64,000 bases of DNA, from positions 296,500 through 360,499 of the forward strand of contig PGZH01000011.1 of NCBI GenBank assembly GCA_002840155.1, written 5' to 3'. This DNA is from Gammaproteobacteria bacterium HGW-Gammaproteobacteria-13. GTDB taxonomy: Bacteria > Pseudomonadota > Gammaproteobacteria > Pseudomonadales > Pseudomonadaceae. Of this stretch, positions 43,949 to 53,233 are shown piece by piece (position 1 is the first letter of the stretch; each line of letters begins with the position of its first letter). The notes below the pieces were generated by a model. It was not told the origin of the DNA. It saw only the letters and a program-made list of their open reading frames with translations, and did no database searches. The translations under genes and the position numbers were made by a program.

Positions 43949-45274
43949 TTACTGGCCGCGCCGTACTACCTGCAGCGCGGGGAAGTGGCAGGTGAAGGTG
44001 CTGCCCTTGCCCAGTTTGCTGACGATATCCAGCCGCGCGCGGTGGCGCAGCAGTACGTGTTTGACGATGGCCAGGCCCAGGCCGGTGCCGCCGGTGTTGC
44101 TGGCGCGGCTGGAGTCGACCCGGTAGAAGCGCTCGGTCAGGCGCGGCAGATGTTTGGCCTCAATGCCCAGGCCGCTGTCCTGCACGCTGAGGTGCGCGCC
44201 CTGCTCATCGCCCCACCAGCGCACATGAATCTCGCCTTCGTCCGGGGTGTATTTCACCGCATTGAACACCAGGTTGGAGAAGGCGCTGCGCAGCTCGGTT
44301 TCGCTGCCCTTGAGCTTGAGGTGCGGATCGGCTTCCAGGCTGATGCGGTGATGACGCTCGCCGGACAGCGCCTGGGCATCGTTCTTGATGCTCAGCAGCA
44401 GCAGATCGACGGCCACCGGCTGGTTGTCCGAGGGGTAGTCGGTGGCCTCCAGCTTGGCTAGCAAGAGCAGGTCATTCAGCAGGTTCTGCATGCGTCCGCC
44501 TTGCTGCTGCATTTGCTGCAGAGCGCGCAGCCAGCGTGGGTTAACGTCCTCGACGTTATCCAGCAGGGTTTCCAGGTAGCCGGCGATCACCGTCAGCGGG
44601 GTGCGCAGTTCGTGGGAGACGTTGGCGACGAAGTCCTTGCGCATCTGTTCCAGCTGATACAGGCGGGTGATGTCGCGCACCAGCATCAGGTGCTCACGGT
44701 TGCCGTACTGGGTGATATGGAATTGCAGGCGCAGGCGGTCGCTGATCGGTGAGGGCAGCTCCAGCGGCTCGTTGTAATTGTGGTTCTCGAAATATTCGAT
44801 AAAGCGCGGGTCGCGCACCAGGTTGGTGATCTGCTGGCCGCTGTCCTGCGGGGTTTTCAGGCCCAGGAGTTTCTCCGCGGCGATGTTCCACCATTCCAGG
44901 TTGCCGTCGCGGTCGAGCATGATCACCGCATCTTTCAGCGCGGCGGTGGACTCCTGCACGCGGTCGATTACCGCCTGCAGGCGGCCACGGACTTTCTGGT
45001 CGCGACGCTGCAGGTGATAGATGCTGTCGAATACTTCGCCCCACAGGCCGTAGCCATCGGGCGGCGCTTCGTCACCCTGGCGGGTGCGCAGCCATTTGTG
45101 CAGACGCAGCAGTTGTTGCAAGTGCCAGCCAAGGTAGCCGGCCAGGCCGAGGAGTAGGGTCCAGGCGTATTCGCCGGTGATCAGCCCGAGCAGCAGGCAG
45201 GCACCGACCAGCAGCAACAAGCGACGTATCAGGGGGCCGCGCCAGTCTTGATTCAATTCAAACTCATCCGCCAA
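43949..45274 (-). CDS. phoR: phosphate sensor histidine kinase PhoR
   Basis: PhoR phosphorylates PhoB when phosphate is short. The 441-aa product has two N-terminal membrane helices (about 17-33 and 38-55), a linker, a PAS domain (about 100-205), a HisKA domain with H221 in NVSHELRTPL and an HATPase_c domain with the N, G1 and G2 boxes (NLVFNAVKYT, DSGLGI, GTGLGLAIV). The periplasmic loop is minimal, which fits sensing through PstB/PhoU rather than direct ligand binding. It follows phoB after 38 nt. Confidence 0.97.
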   Translation of the reverse strand: MADEFELNQDWRGPLIRRLLLLVGACLLLGLITGEYAWTLLLGLAGYLGWHLQQLLRLHKWLRTRQGDEAPPDGYGLWGEVFDSIYHLQRRDQKVRGRLQAVIDRVQESTAALKDAVIMLDRDGNLEWWNIAAEKLLGLKTPQDSGQQITNLVRDPRFIEYFENHNYNEPLELPSPISDRLRLQFHITQYGNREHLMLVRDITRLYQLEQMRKDFVANVSHELRTPLTVIAGYLETLLDNVEDVNPRWLRALQQMQQQGGRMQNLLNDLLLLAKLEATDYPSDNQPVAVDLLLLSIKNDAQALSGERHHRISLEADPHLKLKGSETELRSAFSNLVFNAVKYTPDEGEIHVRWWGDEQGAHLSVQDSGLGIEAKHLPRLTERFYRVDSSRASNTGGTGLGLAIVKHVLLRHRARLDIVSKLGKGSTFTCHFPALQVVRRGQ

Positions 45275-45312
45275 TCAATCCTTGTTTGCCGGGCATCATG
45301 CCGATGCGCGGC

Positions 45313-46002
45313 CTAGCTCTTGGTGGAGAAACGGTAACCCGTGCCGCGTACAGTCTGCACCAGATTCTCGTAGACCTCGCCAAGGGCTTTGCGCAGGCGG
45401 CGGATATGCACGTCGACGGTACGCTCTTCGACATACACGTTGCCGCCCCAGACCTGATCCAGCAACTGGCCACGGGTGTAGGCGCGCTCCTGGTGCGTCA
45501 TAAAGAACTGCAGCAGGCGGTATTCGGTGGGGCCCATCTCGGCCGGTTTGCCGTCGATGGTCACGCGGTGGCTGATTGGGTCGAGCAGCAGGCCGCCGAC
45601 TTCGATCGGTCCTTCGCTGTCGGTCGGGCCGGCACGGCGCAGCACGGCCTTGAGGCGGGCGACCAGTTCGCGCGGCGAGAACGGCTTGGTGATGTAGTCG
45701 TCGGCGCCGACTTCCAGGCCCTGGATCTTGTTGTCCTCTTCGCCCTTGGCGGTGAGCATGATGATCGGGATGTCGCCGGTCAGCTCATCGCGCTTGAGGC
45801 GTCGCGCCAGTTCGATGCCGCTGGTGCCGGGGAGCATCCAGTCGAGCAGGATCAGATCAGGTTTACGGTCGACGATGATGGCGTGCGCCTGCTGGGTATT
45901 CTCCGCTTCCAGGCACTCGTAGCCGGCCATTTCCAGGGCCACGGCGATCATTTCACGGATCGGTGCTTCGTCATCGACGATCAGGATGTTCTTGCCAACC
46001 AT
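45313..46002 (-). CDS. phoB: phosphate response regulator PhoB
   Basis: PhoB activates the pst genes and its own operon. The 229-aa product has a receiver domain with D10, D11, phospho-acceptor D54 and K105, and an OmpR-type winged-helix domain (about 130-226, ending [12 protein letters not shown]). A Pho box lies 43-71 bp upstream of its start, indicating autoregulation. Confidence 0.98.
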   Translation of the reverse strand: MVGKNILIVDDEAPIREMIAVALEMAGYECLEAENTQQAHAIIVDRKPDLILLDWMLPGTSGIELARRLKRDELTGDIPIIMLTAKGEEDNKIQGLEVGADDYITKPFSPRELVARLKAVLRRAGPTDSEGPIEVGGLLLDPISHRVTIDGKPAEMGPTEYRLLQFFMTHQERAYTRGQLLDQVWGGNVYVEERTVDVHIRRLRKALGEVYENLVQTVRGTGYRFSTKS

Positions 46003-46044
46003 GGGTCAAGCCTCGGGTCATCTCGCTGTAATGGGCTGCATTAG

Positions 46045-46073
46045 ATAACGGAATTATTGCAGCGATATGACAG
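46045..46073 (-). promoter_or_regulatory. Pho box upstream of phoB
   Basis: Read on the minus strand: CTGTCAT, CTGCAAT and CCGTTAT at exact 11-bp steps, ending 43 bp before the phoB ATG. The first repeat matches the consensus perfectly. Confidence 0.85.
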
Positions 46074-46093
46074 GCGCGCGGCAAAGCTTCTTT

Positions 46094-46987
46094 CTAGCCG
46101 CGCAAGGCGTAGTCCAGCACCAGGCCGATAAAGATCGCCAAACCCGCCCAATGGTTGTGCAGAAAGGCATTGAAGCAGGCCATCGGCTTGCGATTGCGGG
46201 TTTTGTGGAACTCCCAGGCAAAGCAGCCGGCGGCCACCAGCAGGCCGAGGTGGAAGTACAGGCCCAGCTCGAAGCGCGCCGCCGCCAGCAGCAGGCAGAG
46301 CAGCGCCAGCCCCTGGAGGATGACGATAATCAGGCGGTCGGCATCGCCAAACAGAATGGCGGTAGAGCGCACGCCGATCTTCAGGTCGTCTTCGCGGTCG
46401 GCCATGGCGTAGTAAGTGTCGTAGGCCACGGTCCAGAGCAGGTTGGCGATATACAGCAGCCAGGCTTCCGGCGGCAGATTGCCGGTTTCGGCGGTAAACG
46501 CCATCGGCATGCCCCAGGAAAACGCCGCACCGAGCACCACCTGCGGGTAGAAGGTGTAGCGCTTCATAAAGGGGTAGCAGGCGGCCAGAGCCAGGCCGCC
46601 GAACGACAGCCAGATGGTGGTGGCGTTGGTAAACAGCACCAGCACAAAGCTCAGCGCCACCAGCACGGCGAACAGGATCAGCGCCTCGCGTGGTTGGATC
46701 TTGCCGCTGGCCAGCGGGCGGGCTTTGGTGCGGCTGACGTGGCCGTCGAAGTTGCGGTCGGCGTAATCGTTGATCACGCAGCCGGCGGCGCGCATCAGCA
46801 ACACGCCAACCACGAAGATAAACAGGTTTTTCGCGCTCGGTACGCCCTCGGCCGCTACCCACAAGGCCCACAGCGTTGGCCACAGCAGCAGGTAGATGCC
46901 GATGGGCTTGTCCAGGCGCATCAGCTGGATAAAGTCCCAGGCGCGCGGGTGCAGGCGGTTGAGTGAGTGCAGCAGGCGGGTATACAT
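46094..46987 (-). CDS. ubiA: 4-hydroxybenzoate polyprenyltransferase UbiA
   Basis: UbiA attaches the polyprenyl chain to 4-hydroxybenzoate in ubiquinone synthesis. The 297-aa membrane protein has about eight helices and both Asp-rich motifs: NDYADRNFD (about 71-79) and [12 protein letters not shown] (about 195-206). The start is the ATG at 46987, because GGAG stands 9 nt before it. A frame starting five codons earlier includes that site. It follows ubiC, its substrate supplier. Confidence 0.97.
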   Translation of the reverse strand: MYTRLLHSLNRLHPRAWDFIQLMRLDKPIGIYLLLWPTLWALWVAAEGVPSAKNLFIFVVGVLLMRAAGCVINDYADRNFDGHVSRTKARPLASGKIQPREALILFAVLVALSFVLVLFTNATTIWLSFGGLALAACYPFMKRYTFYPQVVLGAAFSWGMPMAFTAETGNLPPEAWLLYIANLLWTVAYDTYYAMADREDDLKIGVRSTAILFGDADRLIIVILQGLALLCLLLAAARFELGLYFHLGLLVAAGCFAWEFHKTRNRKPMACFNAFLHNHWAGLAIFIGLVLDYALRG

Positions 46988-47030
46988 CGAGCGCGTCTCC
47001 ATGCGAGGTGCGGCTGATTATACGGACGGC

Positions 47031-47102
47031 GTAGGGTGGATCACGCTTTATCGATCCACCAGGGTGGCTGCAAGGTAGATGTAAAAACGACATCCACCCT
47101 AC
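47031..47102. repeat. GTAGGATGGG-type inverted repeat, copy 3
   Basis: Arms GTAGGGTGGA and TCCACCCTAC are perfect over 10 bp, with internal matches (GATCCACC and AGGGTGG). It fills the ubiC-ubiA gap. Its right arm provides the TAG stop codon of ubiC. Confidence 0.78.
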
Positions 47103-47653
47103 GGCGTGTCGAGCTCGGCGGCCTGCCAGAATTCGGGGAGGAACACCTCGGCCACCAGCACCCCCAGCGCACCACGGCTAAAGCACGACCTGCGTGCCCA
47201 CAGGCGCTCGCTGCAGGCTTCCGCTGGCAGCCACTGCGCTGGGTAGCGGCATACCTGCAGTTCGCCACGGTCAAAGGCGCGGTCACTGAACAGCAACTCA
47301 CCTAGCGAGCGGCTGCCGAGTTGGTCCAGCGCCAGGCCCGAGCCTTCCAGTACGCTGCGTGCCGCTACGCTGCGGGCGAATACCCAGGGCTGGCCGTGGC
47401 CGCGCAGGTACACCTCGCGCACCCAGCCCTGGCTGCCGTTGACCACGCCCAGTGCGCTGCATTCATCGCTGCGCAGGCGCTGCCAGCCTTCCTGTAGCGG
47501 GGTGACGCTGAAGCCATCGGCCGACAGGGCGGTCAGCCGGCGCGTCAGCGAATCCTCATTGAATAGCCAGTCGCGCACCGCAGCAGTGGGCGCAGGGTGC
47601 AGTTGGCTGGCAGTCAGCCAGCGCGGCGGGTGGGCTAGGGTGGCGTGGGGCAC
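47099..47653 (-). CDS. ubiC: chorismate pyruvate-lyase UbiC
   Basis: UbiC makes 4-hydroxybenzoate and pyruvate from chorismate, the first step committed to ubiquinone. The 184-aa product shows the family residues: Arg in WVREVYL (about 77-83), the RSLGELLF loop (about 114-121) and the C-terminal Glu in AEVFLPEFW. The last residues (ELDTP) run into an inverted repeat whose arm supplies the stop codon. The ubiA gene lies 112 nt further on. Confidence 0.93.
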   Translation of the reverse strand: MPHATLAHPPRWLTASQLHPAPTAAVRDWLFNEDSLTRRLTALSADGFSVTPLQEGWQRLRSDECSALGVVNGSQGWVREVYLRGHGQPWVFARSVAARSVLEGSGLALDQLGSRSLGELLFSDRAFDRGELQVCRYPAQWLPAEACSERLWARRSCFSRGALGVLVAEVFLPEFWQAAELDTP

Positions 47654-47868
47654 GAGCAGGTTTCACCGTAAGCAGAGGCGCGCGAGTCTAACATGGCCCT
47701 TGCGCCCGGACAGGTGGCGCAAGGCGCGGCGATTGGCCGCTACATCGGGCAGAACCCGACTTTGGTTGGCCCCGATGACGGGCTATTCATCGCCCGGCGG
47801 CTTGGCGCACCTGCACATATACGGTAGTTTCCCCGGCGCAATAGCCGTGTGATCCGCCTGAGGTAGTT

Positions 47869-48036
47869 ATGAAGAAGTGGCAATGTGTGGTCTGTGGACT
47901 GATTTACGACGAGAGCCAAGGCTGGCCTGATGAAGGCATCGCCGCTGGCACGCTCTGGCAGGATGTCCCGGAAGACTGGCTGTGCCCCGACTGTGGCGTG
48001 GGTAAGCTGGATTTTGAAATGATCGAAATCGGCTAA
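47869..48036 (+). CDS. rubA1: rubredoxin, first copy
   Basis: A 55-aa one-iron electron carrier, read directly from the sequence. It has the two Cys pairs of the Fe(SCys)4 site, CVVCG (C6, C9) and CPDCG (C39, C42), and the typical WQCVVCGLIYDE start. It belongs to the short AlkG-like or RubA class that shuttles electrons from rubredoxin reductase. No alkane hydroxylase gene is present in the window. AGGTAG precedes the ATG. Confidence 0.95.
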   Translation: MKKWQCVVCGLIYDESQGWPDEGIAAGTLWQDVPEDWLCPDCGVGKLDFEMIEIG

Positions 48037-48046
48037 TAACCGTCTC

Positions 48047-48243
48047 CGATCTGCTGCGCGTCGGCGCTGCTGCGTTAAAAACAGGCTCAGCAAGCCGCTT
48101 GCGGCTAACGCGCTTCAGCGCGGCCCGAAGGGCGAGTGAAACGAGTAATGCTCATTTACAGCCGTAAACTCCGCTTACTCGCCTGTTTTGACCAGCCGGA
48201 GGCTGTTACTACGTAGCGCCTTGCATCGCTCTAGCTCGCGAGA
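48047..48243. repeat. interspersed intergenic repeat, copy B
   Basis: About 197 bp between the two rubredoxin genes, homologous in inverse orientation to 31974-32085. Copy B has an additional roughly 55-bp segment (after AAACAGGCTCAGC, containing small GC-rich hairpins) that copy A lacks. The remaining gap up to 48359 shows nothing coding. This repeat explains why the twin rubredoxin genes are unusually far apart. Confidence 0.8.
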
Positions 48244-48359
48244 TCTGAAGCAGTTTCTAAGTCCAGGCTGCTCGAGGCGGCAACCCAAGGGTCGCCGTTT
48301 TGTTTAGCGAGTGCGCATACTGAATACCCCGAACGAGCTGAATAAGCGCCGAGGTGGCT

Positions 48360-48527
48360 ATGCGTAAGTGGCAGTGTGTGGTGTGCGGTTTTATCTATGA
48401 CGAAGCCCTCGGTCTGCCCGAGGAAGGCATCGCCCCTGGCACGGCCTGGGAAGATATTCCCGCCGATTGGCTGTGCCCCGATTGCGGCGTCGGCAAGCTG
48501 GATTTCGAGATGATCGAGATCGCCTGA
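48360..48527 (+). CDS. rubA2: rubredoxin, second copy
   Basis: A 55-aa rubredoxin with CVVCG (C6, C9) and CPDCG (C39, C42). About three quarters of its residues equal those of the first copy, and the last 16 are nearly identical ([10 protein letters not shown]), so the pair arose by duplication. GAGGTGGCT lies before the ATG. Rubredoxin reductase follows 63 nt downstream, so this copy is the likely partner in one transcript. Confidence 0.95.
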   Translation: MRKWQCVVCGFIYDEALGLPEEGIAPGTAWEDIPADWLCPDCGVGKLDFEMIEIA

Positions 48528-48590
48528 GCCGCGTTAGCCCTGAAATCTATTACGGCCGCCGCAGTGCGCGGCCTGTGTGAGGAATGCAGC

Positions 48591-49739
48591 ATGAGCGCAC
48601 CTGTCGTCATCGTCGGCACCGGCCTGGCCGGCTACAACCTGGCCCGTGAGTTTCGCAAGCTGGACAGCGAAACCCCGCTGCTGCTGATCACTGCCGACGA
48701 CGGTCGCTCGTATTCCAAGCCGATGCTGTCCACCGGCTTTGCCAAGAACAAGGACGCCGATGGCCTGAGCATGGCCGAGCCGGGCGCCATGGCCGAACAG
48801 CTCAAGGCGGAAGTGCGCACCCACACCCGCATCAGCGGCATCGATGCGGGCCACAAGCAGCTGTGGATCGGCGAAGAAGCCGTGCCCTATCGCGACCTGG
48901 TACTGGCCTGGGGCGCCGAGGTGATTCGTGTGCCGGTCGAAGGTGATGCCGATGATGCGATCTTCTCGATCAATGACCTGGAAGACTACGCACGCTTTCG
49001 CACGGCTGCTGCCGGCAAGCAGCGCGTCCTGCTGCTGGGCGCCGGGCTGATCGGTTGTGAGTTTGCCAATGACCTGAGCCTGGGTGGCTATCAGGTCGAG
49101 CTGGTCGCACCCTGCGAACAGGTGATGCCAGGCTTGCTGCATCCGGCTGCCGCCGCTGCAGTTCAAGCCGGCCTGGAAGGGCTGGGCGCGCGTTTTCACC
49201 TCGGCCCGGTGTTGGCCAGCCTGAATCACCAAGGCGATGCGTTGGAAGCGCATTTGTCCGACGGCACGCTGATTGAGTGTGACCTGGTGCTGTCTGCCGT
49301 GGGGCTGCGTCCGCGTATCGAGCTGGCGGCTGCGGCCGGGCTGGCGGTCAATCGTGGGGTGGTGGTCGACCGACAGCTGCGCACCTCCCACGCCAATATC
49401 TACGCCCTGGGTGACTGCGCCGAGGTTGATGGGATCAACCTGCTCTACGTCATGCCGCTGATGACCAGCGCCCGTGCCCTGGCGCAAACCCTGGCCGGCA
49501 CGCCGACGGCGGTGAGCTACGGGCCGATGCCGGTCACGGTAAAAACCCCGGTCTGCCCGCTGGTGGTCTCGCCGCCACCACGCGGCCTGCAAGGCGAGTG
49601 GAGTGTGGAGGGCAGCGGCGCCGATATCAAGGCGCTGTGCCATGACAGCAGTGGCGCGCTACTCGGTTATGCCCTCACCGGTACGGCCGTGCAGGATAAA
49701 TTGGCCCTGAATAAGCTGCTGCCTGCGCTTTTGGCCTGA
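48591..49739 (+). CDS. rubB: rubredoxin-NAD(+) reductase
   Basis: A 382-aa FAD flavoprotein that reduces rubredoxin with NADH. The N-terminal FAD-binding GTGLAG (about 9-14) and the NAD-binding [12 protein letters not shown] (about 151-162) are visible. The FAD motif [10 protein letters not shown] (about 268-277) and a C-terminal rubredoxin-binding domain complete it. The start at the ATG at 48591 has GAGGAA 7-8 nt upstream, and the nine-codon longer frame is not needed. It is grouped with rubA1 and rubA2 as in P. aeruginosa. Confidence 0.95.
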   Translation: MSAPVVIVGTGLAGYNLAREFRKLDSETPLLLITADDGRSYSKPMLSTGFAKNKDADGLSMAEPGAMAEQLKAEVRTHTRISGIDAGHKQLWIGEEAVPYRDLVLAWGAEVIRVPVEGDADDAIFSINDLEDYARFRTAAAGKQRVLLLGAGLIGCEFANDLSLGGYQVELVAPCEQVMPGLLHPAAAAAVQAGLEGLGARFHLGPVLASLNHQGDALEAHLSDGTLIECDLVLSAVGLRPRIELAAAAGLAVNRGVVVDRQLRTSHANIYALGDCAEVDGINLLYVMPLMTSARALAQTLAGTPTAVSYGPMPVTVKTPVCPLVVSPPPRGLQGEWSVEGSGADIKALCHDSSGALLGYALTGTAVQDKLALNKLLPALLA

Positions 49740-49925
49740 ATGGCGGACGTTCTGTCGGATATGCCACAAAATTGCCTGGTTTAACTGTCGGACAAGACTG
49801 GCGCAGGGCCCAATGGCATGCCATCCTCCCTCAGTCTGCCGCAGCCTAGAGCTGTTGCGGCGCCTTGGTATCTGCTCGCGCAGAGCAGCCCGGACACAAC
49901 AACAAAAAACCGTAAAGAGGCATTT

Positions 49926-50198
49926 ATGCGTAAACCGGAACTCGCCGCCGCTATCGCCGATAAGGCGGATCTGACTAAAGATCAGGCAAACCGTGTACTT
50001 AACGCGGTACTCGAAGAAATCACCAACGCACTGAACCGCAAGGACAGCGTCACTCTGGTGGGCTTCGGTACTTTCGTGCAACGCCATCGCGGTGCTCGCA
50101 CCGGTAAAAACCCGCAAACCGGCGAGCCGGTAAAGATCAAGGCCAGCAACACCGTCGCCTTCAAACCGGGCAAGTCCCTGAAAGATGCTGTAAATTAA
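49926..50198 (+). CDS. hupA: HU-family DNA-binding protein
   Basis: A 90-aa nucleoid protein. The HU signature is present: GFGTFVQRHRGARTGKNPQTGEPVKIKA (about 46-73) with the DNA-intercalating Pro in the NPQTG arm tip, and a C-terminal AFKPGKSLKDAVN. AAAGAGG stands 6 nt before the ATG. It is the last backbone gene before the integrated island, and its 3' flank probably contains the insertion site. Confidence 0.95.
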   Translation: MRKPELAAAIADKADLTKDQANRVLNAVLEEITNALNRKDSVTLVGFGTFVQRHRGARTGKNPQTGEPVKIKASNTVAFKPGKSLKDAVN

Positions 50199-50205
50199 AC
50201 ACAGA

Positions 50206-50411
50206 GCGTTTCATTTTCTGTGGATAAGTTCTGCAAAGCCCCGTAATTCGGGGCTTTGCGCTATCCGAGGTAAGTGAAATTATCGAAACGGTGTTTCATT
50301 AAATACTCAAAAGAAAAAGTGATCGCATTGAAGCAGTAGCGTTTCATTATTGACGCCCATTTAGCCTGTCTATAGGCTTCCGTGCTCGTGAAAAAAGCGC
50401 GGTGTTTCATT
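50206..50411 (+). repeat. four direct repeats GYGTTTCATT at the island edge
   Basis: Copies at 50206-50215 (GCG), 50291-50300 (GTG), 50339-50348 (GCG) and 50402-50411 (GTG) alternate in their second base. The last one contains the GTG start codon of the first recombinase. The second copy also forms a small dyad, GAAAC-GGT-GTTTC. The location suggests recombinase arm-binding sites or an autoregulatory operator. The host/island junction probably lies within this interval. No other copy was found to the right. Confidence 0.6.
50233..50259 (+). terminator. hairpin terminator of the HU gene
   Basis: Perfect 11-bp arms, GCAAAGCCCCG and CGGGGCTTTGC, with a 5-nt loop 35 nt after the stop. The flanks are short of U, but the stem is strong. 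Because it looks like a host terminator, the island probably starts to the right of it. Confidence 0.75.
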
Positions 50412-51628
50412 TGAAGAATTCAGTCTTTTCGCTCACTACCGTCGTCTTCGATAAATTGGGCGGTATAAAACTAAAGCTAGTAACTGAAAGTAGTCAGGTT
50501 GATATATTTGCCGGCGCGTATGCTTTGCAACGATTCGACAATGGTTCGAAGCCAAATACCATACGAGTTGATCAGAGCTCAATTCTGATCCTGTATCGGT
50601 TCTGTGAAATTCAAAAAATAGATTTGATTGAGCGCATCGCAAATCTTAATCCGCTTACTATCGGTGAAATTGAGTCTTTCTCATCGTATTGCGGCTTTGC
50701 TCAACAGAGCGGCGAGCAGGTTAATCCGAATTGGTATGGTGCCCGCATGCGAGGTGCTAAAAAATTTATAGATTACCTGTGGCTGTTCTATGAGGGACGG
50801 TGCGCTCGAAACTTAGAGCAACTCAAAATTGCTAAGCGTTCGTATGAGAGGATGACTGCCGGCTTCAAGTTGTATATGAAAGCCCCTTACAGGGGCGATG
50901 AAAAAGACAGGGTCGGCCTTACTCCTGCACTTCAGGCTAAATTCATTGCAATTATTGACCCTGATGAGAGCAATAATTTAAATCCTTGGAAGATTTATAA
51001 GGTGCGATGGAGAAATTATATTCTCCTGCTTCTATTGATGTTGGGCGGAAATCGTAAAGGTGAGACGTTGTTGTTGAAGCTGAACAATTTCCAGCTTACA
51101 GGAATGCGAAAGTATTACGACATCGTCAAGAACAAAGATGTGATTGATTATCCTCGCGCTGAGTCCCCCTCAGTTAAAACACTCGGCCGGCAGGTGGTGT
51201 TGCATGATCAACTGGCCGCATTAGTTGAACACTACATTGTGAATGTCAGAAAAGAATTCATCGGCTGGCAGTCAACAAGCTATGTCTTCCTGTCTTACCG
51301 GGATGGGCGTCCTCTTTCAGTGCAGACTCCTAATTCAATCCTGAATGAACTTATAAAACAATATCCAGAATTTGTGGGTCTTCTCAGCCCCCATCGCCTT
51401 CGCAATACGTTTCATGATCTTTTGAATCAGGCACTGGATAGAAAATTTAAGGGTGAAAGTGGTTTAAGTCGTAAGGTTTTAAAAGCACCTATTCAGGAGG
51501 CGGCAGGCGGTTGGGCTAAGAATAGTAATATGCCTGAGCATTATGCTAAAGGATCGATACAAGCCAAAGTAGCTGAGTTACAAGCCCTACTCCAGCAAGA
51601 AGCCCTTAAGCCACAACTGGTTGATTAA
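50402..51628 (+). CDS. tyrosine recombinase/integrase, first of three
   Basis: A 408-aa site-specific recombinase. The catalytic set is present: R218 in GGNRKGE, H331 and R334 in HRLRNT, W371 in GGWAKN, H380 and nucleophile Y381 in EHYAKG. The N-terminal half is a DNA-binding core-type region without a known family name. The start is the GTG at 50402, which lies inside the fourth GYGTTTCATT repeat. No strong ribosome binding site is visible. The gene is clearly more AT-rich than the HU side. Its stop abuts the ATG of the next gene (TAAATG). Confidence 0.88.
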   Translation: MFHLKNSVFSLTTVVFDKLGGIKLKLVTESSQVDIFAGAYALQRFDNGSKPNTIRVDQSSILILYRFCEIQKIDLIERIANLNPLTIGEIESFSSYCGFAQQSGEQVNPNWYGARMRGAKKFIDYLWLFYEGRCARNLEQLKIAKRSYERMTAGFKLYMKAPYRGDEKDRVGLTPALQAKFIAIIDPDESNNLNPWKIYKVRWRNYILLLLLMLGGNRKGETLLLKLNNFQLTGMRKYYDIVKNKDVIDYPRAESPSVKTLGRQVVLHDQLAALVEHYIVNVRKEFIGWQSTSYVFLSYRDGRPLSVQTPNSILNELIKQYPEFVGLLSPHRLRNTFHDLLNQALDRKFKGESGLSRKVLKAPIQEAAGGWAKNSNMPEHYAKGSIQAKVAELQALLQQEALKPQLVD

Positions 51629-53233
51629 ATGAAAGAACTCCATAGTCAGAGGGTGTTGTCCGGCAACGATGAACTTTCAGATTTTTTGCCGGGAGGCACT
51701 TTTGTAAAAAGTCGATTGGGCTATGACATCGAATTATTTGATGAGTATGGTGGCTTTCGGTCTGCAATAAAACTGCCGGATGATACGGGTGAGTTTGTTT
51801 ATCTTACATCACAGTATCTTAATCTGTTGGATTTTGAGTTAAGTGAGATTGCGAGGAGTTATCTAAGATATATCTTGGAGAGATATCATGCTTCAACTGT
51901 TAGAATTAAATATAAGTTTCTTGATTTGTTTGCCCGTGAGATGTCCAAAGGAGTTCATATCAACGACTTCTTGGAAAATATTTCTGTGCTTGAAAATAAA
52001 GAAAAGGCAGCATATATCTCTGCTTGTAAGGAATTTTTGAAGTTTCTATTGCTTTGCGGCTATGAAGATCTTTCACTTGAAGTGTATGAGGATTTCCATA
52101 AACTTCGAAATTATTCAGGTAAAGAAAATGCCTATTTAGCTCTATTTGTAATGGATGATGCCAGAGGGCCATTTACTAGAGAGGAAGTTTCCGTACTGTC
52201 AGGTCAGGTTAATAACCAGGCACTTCCGTTGGAATTTCGCTTGGTGTTAGATCTGTGTTTGTGTTTTGGGTTGAGACCAATACAAATTTCTTTATTGAAA
52301 AGAAAAGATTTTATTAAAGATAGTAGGAGCGGATTGTATTATCTTAACGTGCCGCGCGTGAAGCAAGATTCGCGCAATCGGCGAGTTCAATTCAGCTCTC
52401 GAATACTCACGGAAAGAACTGCAAGTCTTATTCAGTCTTACATAGATTCTGCAAAAAATCCCGATGGTATTGATCCTGCAGAGCTACCACTTTTTATTAA
52501 CTCAAAATCGATAAATTTAGAACGAGACGGAAATACCTTAGGAAGTCACTACTGGGAAGATGCAGAGCGGTTGTCAAGTGACTATTTCTCAGATGAGTCA
52601 AAGCGGGCCATACTCTACCAAAAGTCGAGTGGCAAAATTAATTATATCCTTTGGGGAAATGAACATAGGCTGCCATTTTCCCCTCGTACCGGAAAGAAAT
52701 TCAGTTTGTGTGCATATAGATTTCGTTACACGGTTGGCACGCAAGCAGTAATGTCCGGTTGTTCGCCAGAAGAGCTTGCCGATTTACTCGATCACAATGA
52801 TACGAATAGCATTAAACACTACTTCAGATTCACTCATGAAATGTGGGAGATTCTAGAAAATGCTACGTTGAGTCGCATTGAACAGAAGCAATTCACAGCT
52901 GCTTGGATGAGAGAAGGTGACCTTGTAAATAATATATATAGTCACGTATGTGAACCAAGAAATTTCAATGTCATAGGAAAGTGTGCGTCTCAATCTATAT
53001 GCTTCGAGGAGCCGGCGGTATCTTGCTATTCGTGTGACAGATTTTGTCCTAATAAAGATGTTGTAGCACATGAAAGTGCTTTGGAGGGTTTGGTAGAGCG
53101 AAAAGATCGCTTGCTAACCGTCAGCACCGCTAATGTAGTTTCAGTTATAGACCAGGCCATAGCTGGTTGCCGTGCTGCAATCGCCTACTCTGAAGGGCAG
53201 GACGTGGTTCTAATTAATGTGAAGGAAGTCTGA
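51629..53233 (+). CDS. tyrosine recombinase-like protein with a C-terminal Cys cluster, second of three (GmtY/TnpA-like?)
   Basis: The 534-aa product has the R1 motif GLRPIQISLL in the middle, a box-II motif YRFRYT (Tyr where His is usual) and LADLLDHNDTNSIKHY with nucleophile Y398. Beyond the catalytic Tyr come five Cys (452, 458, 466, 469, 473) in a zinc-ribbon-like arrangement, then about 60 more residues. The gene begins directly after the first recombinase stop and abuts the third. It is AT-rich. The role is inferred as a co-recombinase for excision and integration of the island. Confidence 0.82.
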   Translation: MKELHSQRVLSGNDELSDFLPGGTFVKSRLGYDIELFDEYGGFRSAIKLPDDTGEFVYLTSQYLNLLDFELSEIARSYLRYILERYHASTVRIKYKFLDLFAREMSKGVHINDFLENISVLENKEKAAYISACKEFLKFLLLCGYEDLSLEVYEDFHKLRNYSGKENAYLALFVMDDARGPFTREEVSVLSGQVNNQALPLEFRLVLDLCLCFGLRPIQISLLKRKDFIKDSRSGLYYLNVPRVKQDSRNRRVQFSSRILTERTASLIQSYIDSAKNPDGIDPAELPLFINSKSINLERDGNTLGSHYWEDAERLSSDYFSDESKRAILYQKSSGKINYILWGNEHRLPFSPRTGKKFSLCAYRFRYTVGTQAVMSGCSPEELADLLDHNDTNSIKHYFRFTHEMWEILENATLSRIEQKQFTAAWMREGDLVNNIYSHVCEPRNFNVIGKCASQSICFEEPAVSCYSCDRFCPNKDVVAHESALEGLVERKDRLLTVSTANVVSVIDQAIAGCRAAIAYSEGQDVVLINVKEV

